Shown here: piece by piece, positions 60,634 to 64,000 of the stretch
Layout of the letters: each line of letters begins with the position of its first letter
How positions within the stretch are numbered: position 1 is the stretch's first letter
Source of the DNA: DATACQ01 sp036555515
GTDB taxonomy: Bacteria; Desulfobacterota; Binatia; UBA9968
DNA length: 64,000 nt
Direction: 5' to 3'
NCBI GenBank assembly: GCA_036555515.1
Contig: DATBLC010000063.1
Coordinates: 15,043-79,042 of the forward strand
Program-made: the position numbers and the translations under genes
The notes under the pieces: generated by a model
What the model saw: the letters and a program-made list of their open reading frames with translations, nothing else
Databases searched by the model: none
Told to the model about the DNA's origin: nothing

Positions 60634-61409
60634 TGGCGCGACGACATAGAGCTTCGCACGCATTTGTTTCGCCCCTAATTGCCATTCTCGTTTGGGAGCT
60701 TTTGGCGCTGGCCGGCGTCCTTAGGCCTAACTATACACCTCCACCCAGCCAACTGGGACCTCATCTCGTCGAGCTTCTGGCGGGCGGAGAGCTGTGGCGC
60801 CATTTATGCGTGACCTTGTACAGACTTTCACTGAGCTTTTTATTTGCCCTCATACCCGCCGTCCTGCTCGGCCTGGGCCTGGGCATGTCGCGGAACCTGA
60901 GGCTAGCTCTGGAACCAATCCTCAACTCTCTCTACGCGATTCCGAAAATCGCCCTGCTGCCGCTGGTCATGTTGGTATTGGGGGTCAACGAGCGCACGCT
61001 GATCTTCACGTCCACGCTAACCAGCTTCGTGCAGATGACCGTGAGCACGACCGGCGGGGTATTGGCGATCGATCGCAGCGTATTGGAAGCGGGAAAAAAC
61101 TACGGCGCCACGGGCTGGCGTTTGTTCCGTTACGTGCTTTTCCCCTCGGCTTTGCCCGATATCTTCACGGGCATGCGCATCGGGCTGGCACTCACTTTGG
61201 TGCTCGTGATCGCCGTCGAGCTGACCGCGGCGCACGAGGGACTCGGAGCCTTCCTTTGGACAGCGGGCCAGACCTTTTCCGCGAATAATTTGTTCTCGGC
61301 TTTTGTCGTGATCGGCACCCTCGGATGGACTCTAACCTTCGGGCTAGAGCGAATCGGGCGGTGGCTCATGCCTTGGCACCAGCGGTCGAGCGCTGCTATG
61401 TTCTTATGA
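60633..61409 (+). CDS. ABC importer permease, SsuC-like, second copy
   Basis: 258 residues from ATG 60633 with AAGGA upstream inside the previous gene. EAA loop LEAGKNYGATGWRLFRYVLFPSALP near 152-176; helices at about 14-32, 65-85, 100-130, 190-215 and 225-245. Two different permeases in one Ssu-type operon indicate a heterodimer, unlike the homodimeric SsuC2 of E. coli. Confidence 0.85.
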   Translation: MARRHRASHAFVSPLIAILVWELLALAGVLRPNYTPPPSQLGPHLVELLAGGELWRHLCVTLYRLSLSFLFALIPAVLLGLGLGMSRNLRLALEPILNSLYAIPKIALLPLVMLVLGVNERTLIFTSTLTSFVQMTVSTTGGVLAIDRSVLEAGKNYGATGWRLFRYVLFPSALPDIFTGMRIGLALTLVLVIAVELTAAHEGLGAFLWTAGQTFSANNLFSAFVVIGTLGWTLTFGLERIGRWLMPWHQRSSAAMFL

Positions 61410-61443
61410 TGTTGATCCTTATCTTGATGAAGGAGGAAAGCAT

Positions 61444-62454
61444 ATGAGCGGCAAGACGTTGTGGCATAAAGGAATGCTGGTTCTTGGAGTTGCGATTTCG
61501 CTCTGGTTCGTCGGTTCCGCTTCGGCGCAACCGGTGGTGAAAATCGGCTTCGTTCCATCCGAATCGTTTGCGCCGCTTTTCGTCGCCCACGAGCGGGGCC
61601 ATTTCAAGGCGTTAGGTTTGACCACCGAACTCGTGCGCTTGCCGAGTGGCGCGGCGATACTCACTCAGGTTTCAACCGGCGACTTGCAAGTGGGCGGCGG
61701 CGCCCTGGGCGCAGCGGCATTTAACGCGGCAAATCAAAAGCTACCCGTGGCCTTTGTCGCGCCAATGCACTTTGCCTACGTCGAGGATTACCTTGTGGTT
61801 CGCAAAGCAGAGATCGATGCGGGCCGCTTCAAAAGCGTATCCGACCTGCGCGGCAAAGCCTGCGCCATCAATGCTAAGGGCGTGGCGACGGAATGGGTGC
61901 TCGACGAAGTGTTGAAACCGGGTGGACTCAGGATCGACAACGTCGACGTCAAGACACTGCCGTTTCCGGAAATGTTGCCTGCCCTGGACAATGGCGCCAT
62001 CCATTGTGGGATCATCACGGAGCCCTTTGCGACCCAAGCAGAGGAGAAAAACATCGGCGTGCGGCCGCTCAAGGCGAAACCCGGCGCGAAGCCGGTACCG
62101 ATAACAGTCGCCTTTTGGAACAACGATTGGGTGAAAAAGAACGATAGCGCTGCCAGGGCGTTCATGAACGGCTATCTGCGCGCGGTTAGGGATTTGAGCG
62201 AGCCTAACGCTTGGAAAGCGCCCGTGCACACCGAGATCATCAGCAAGCACACTGGCGTTGCCGCTGCCGTCTTGCTCAAGACACGGGCGCCCGTCTTCAG
62301 TGCGAACCTGGAGCTCGAAGAAAAGGAAATGATGTCACAGCAGGAGTTCAACCTGCGTCTTGGCTACTTGAAATACAAGGCGATGAAGCCAATCAAGGAA
62401 CTGGTCGACCTCTCCTATGCGGAAGCAGCGGTCAAGCAAGCGGGACGAAAATAA
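61444..62454 (+). CDS. NMT1-like substrate-binding protein of the ABC importer
   Basis: 336 residues; AAGGAGG 7-8 bases before ATG 61444. Signal peptide ends near ASA (about residue 28). Motifs: VKIGFVPSESFAPLFVAHERGHF, SVSDLRGKACAINAKGVATEW, NGAIHCGIITEPFATQAEE. It is the only NMT1-like protein here with its own permease and ATPase genes. Its substrate is plausibly the catechol-type or protocatechuate-like acid cleaved by the downstream LigAB pair. Confidence 0.88.
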   Translation: MSGKTLWHKGMLVLGVAISLWFVGSASAQPVVKIGFVPSESFAPLFVAHERGHFKALGLTTELVRLPSGAAILTQVSTGDLQVGGGALGAAAFNAANQKLPVAFVAPMHFAYVEDYLVVRKAEIDAGRFKSVSDLRGKACAINAKGVATEWVLDEVLKPGGLRIDNVDVKTLPFPEMLPALDNGAIHCGIITEPFATQAEEKNIGVRPLKAKPGAKPVPITVAFWNNDWVKKNDSAARAFMNGYLRAVRDLSEPNAWKAPVHTEIISKHTGVAAAVLLKTRAPVFSANLELEEKEMMSQQEFNLRLGYLKYKAMKPIKELVDLSYAEAAVKQAGRK

Positions 62455-62468
62455 AGGGTTTAGCCGCC

Positions 62469-62726
62469 ATGAGTCTTTACGAAGTCCAGAAGCTTCTGTT
62501 CCACGTCAATCGTGACCCGAAGACGTGGCATCGCTTCCTCGACGAGCGCGAAAAACTGATCGCCGAGTACCGGTTGACGGAGGACGAGCAGCGCGCAGTC
62601 ATGGCAACCGATTTCCGGCTACTCTACGAGATGGGTGTGCATTCATTGCTGCTGGGCCCGCTGGCCGCCGCACTCGGCGTGAGCTTTCCCGATTATCTTG
62701 CAATCCTGCGGGAGAAACAGCCATGA
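62469..62726 (+). CDS. LigA-like small subunit of a class III extradiol dioxygenase
   Basis: 85 residues from ATG 62469. Helical LigA/PcaA pattern: YEVQKLLFHVNRDPKTWHRFLDEREKLIAEYRLTEDEQRAVMATDFRLLYEMGVHSLLLGPLA. In protocatechuate 4,5-dioxygenase this subunit caps the active site of LigB. Its stop overlaps the LigB-like start by 4 bases (ATGA). Shorter than LigA (about 139), lacking the N-terminal extension; same size class as AmnA/GalA-type alpha subunits. Confidence 0.8.
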   Translation: MSLYEVQKLLFHVNRDPKTWHRFLDEREKLIAEYRLTEDEQRAVMATDFRLLYEMGVHSLLLGPLAAALGVSFPDYLAILREKQP

Positions 62727-63535
62727 GCCTCGTCGCCGCCTTTGCCGCGAGTCATGCGCCTGGTATAACCGGCCGGCCCTCGCTGCCACCGGCGGCGGAG
62801 TCGGAGCCCATCTTCCGCGCCTACGATGAACTGCGCGCCCGGGTCGCGGCTGCTCAACCGGATGTATGCGTCGTCGTCTCATCCGAACACTGGGCGAATT
62901 TCTTTCTCGATAATATGCCTTCGTTTTGCGTCGGCATCTCCGACGAGTTCTTCGGACCGACGGACGAAAAGTTCGTCAATATTCCGCGCCGGGGCGTGCG
63001 GGGCCACGCCCAGCTCGCCCGCGCGCTCGCGGAGGGCGTTGCGGAAGACGTGGACGTATCAACTTCTCAGGAGATGGCATTCGATCACGGCGTGATGCTC
63101 CCGCTCCACATGCTCCGAACCGAGTTGCCGGTAATCCCTATCATTGTTAATTGCCTTGCGGGCATACCCGCGCCGCTGCATCGCTGCCACGCACTGGGGG
63201 GAGCGATCCGGCGCATGGTGGATCGCTGGCCGGAGCGCGTCGCGCTGCTGGGCAGCGGCGGGCTCTCGCACTGGCCGGCAATGCCGGAGTCGGGACGAAT
63301 CGGCATCGACTTCGATCGGCGTTTTCTCGACGCGTTCATCGGCGGCCGAATCGATGGCTTCTTGCATTATCCCAAAGAGAAGCTTGAAGCGGAAGCCGGG
63401 CCAGGTGGGCATGAAATACGCACCTGGATTGCTGTCGCCGGCGCGGCAAACGGCGCGCGCGGATCATTGCTCGCGTACCAACCCGTGCCCGCATGGTCGA
63501 CGGGCTGCGCCGTCGCGGCGCTGGAGATCGATTAG
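62723..63535 (+). CDS. LigB-like class III extradiol ring-cleavage dioxygenase
   Basis: 270 residues from ATG 62723. The Fe(II) ligand set of the LigB family is visible: His11 (FAASHAPG), His56 (SSEHW) and Glu231 (GGHEIRTW); His183 (GLSHWP) sits where the acid-base histidine lies. Cleaves the ring of protocatechuate, gallate or related catechols next to the hydroxyls. Cotranslated with LigA and downstream of a dedicated ABC importer, which makes uptake and meta-cleavage of an aromatic acid the likely job of the operon. Confidence 0.85.
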   Translation: MSLVAAFAASHAPGITGRPSLPPAAESEPIFRAYDELRARVAAAQPDVCVVVSSEHWANFFLDNMPSFCVGISDEFFGPTDEKFVNIPRRGVRGHAQLARALAEGVAEDVDVSTSQEMAFDHGVMLPLHMLRTELPVIPIIVNCLAGIPAPLHRCHALGGAIRRMVDRWPERVALLGSGGLSHWPAMPESGRIGIDFDRRFLDAFIGGRIDGFLHYPKEKLEAEAGPGGHEIRTWIAVAGAANGARGSLLAYQPVPAWSTGCAVAALEID

Positions 63536-63868
63536 ACTGGTCGAGGAAGAGATCTTCAATTCGGCAAGAGGGCGCTAAGATTCCTCCGGCTGAAATGAAA
63601 AAGTCGCGCCTGATCTTACTTTCATTTTGACTATGACTGGGCGAATTCAATTATTTGGGCAACGGAAAAAGGCGTGCTTGTGATTGACCGATAAGCGCCG
63701 AGAGACAAAAGGATCAATCAAATTGGCGACACCCTCTAGTTATTAAGGAGTCCACAATTAAGTAACGAAACAGCGACCGAGGGGTGAGACCTGGAGAGCG
63801 CGGGCACAGGAGCGCAAAGGTTGTTTTCAGGCCTGCCGGCGGGCATTTCCACCTATGGAGAGGACGGG

Positions 63869-64000
63869 GTGGTGGCCGGCAAGGCAGAGGTAAGCAGGCG
63901 GCACTTCCTTCGAAGGGACGCAGCTATGAATCGAATGACTTTCTTCCTTCCTCCGGCACTGGCGGCGCTCATCGCTTGGATGGCTGGAAGCGCGTGCGCG
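63869..64000 (+). CDS. Start of a secreted protein with a Tat-like signal, 3' partial
   Basis: From GTG 63869 (GGAGAGG 6 bases upstream) the frame reads a twin-arginine-type segment VSRRHFLRRDAA followed by a hydrophobic core FFLPPALAALIAWMAG ending SACA at the window edge. An ATG at 63926 would give a plain Sec signal instead. Function cannot be judged from the 44 codons present. The 333 bp between the LigB stop and this start hold no other gene I can support. Confidence 0.5.
   Translation, partial: MVAGKAEVSRRHFLRRDAAMNRMTFFLPPALAALIAWMAGSACA

Noticed and set aside
1..64000. CRISPR arrays, tRNA, rRNA, transposase genes or prophage genes
   Set aside because: No regularly spaced direct repeats, no tRNA cloverleaf or rRNA segments and no transposase or phage structural protein could be recognised by eye.

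Overview
The window is about 64 kb of moderately high-GC chromosomal DNA from a Gram-negative environmental bacterium, probably a metagenome-assembled soil or subsurface lineage. It encodes many periplasmic binding proteins with signal peptides, a bactofilin/M23 peptidase pair and no phage or plasmid backbone. The crowd of orphan NMT1-like, ABC_sub_bind-type and TctC-type binding proteins, with UbiD, VOC, amidohydrolase and LLM-oxidoreductase genes, resembles Binatota/'Deltaproteobacteria', Rokubacteria or NC10-type genomes. That placement is inference; no rRNA or tRNA is visible. I also see no classical transcription factor.

Layout. 1-6.2 kb: end of a luciferase-like flavin oxidoreductase, then hyuA/hyuB-type carboxylase/hydantoinase subunits; the HyuB-like protein carries a fused acetone-carboxylase-gamma-like zinc module. 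6.2-10.6 kb: three NMT1-like binding proteins and a TenA-like protein. 10.6-19.9 kb: a tandem array of ABC_sub_bind-type (PF04392-like) binding proteins in all stages of decay (3 intact, 2 frameshifted, several stubs), interleaved with small toxin-antitoxin-like genes (BECR-like/DUF4258 plus DUF2283, Uma2, DUF4160/DUF2442). 19.9-23.8 kb: thiolase-like plus DUF35 pair, a TctC-type binding protein, a small membrane protein and an ACT protein. 23.9-29.7 kb: tricarballylate-type operon (tctC, tctA-tctB fusion, tcuA, tcuB). 29.8-34 kb: two NMT1-like proteins, a VOC protein, a DapA-like aldolase. 34-35.1 kb: M23 peptidase and bactofilin. 35.6-39.4 kb: ferric-type ABC transporter. 39.4-44.3 kb: three two-module VOC paralogues alternating with NMT1-like proteins.

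44.4-45.0 kb holds what I regard as the best find: an AhpD/carboxymuconolactone-decarboxylase-like gene whose second CxxC cysteine is an in-frame TGA. An 18-nt hairpin starting exactly 11 nt downstream fits a bacterial SECIS element, so it is probably a selenoprotein. 45-50 kb: amidohydrolase, BNR/WD40-like protein, another binding protein, an acyl-CoA synthetase.

50.3-58.9 kb is a coherent aromatic-acid module read leftward: phenylacetate-CoA-ligase-like enzyme, three subunits of a 4-hydroxybenzoyl-CoA-reductase-like molybdoenzyme (including the extra four-cysteine cluster site), UbiD decarboxylase, a 49-residue zinc-ribbon protein, and a second UbiD. 59-63.5 kb, divergently transcribed, is an Ssu/Tau-like ABC importer followed by LigA- and LigB-like extradiol dioxygenase subunits. 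The window ends inside a gene with a Tat-like signal peptide. At least three families of dispersed palindromic intergenic repeats occur; one family repeatedly touches or supplies stop codons.
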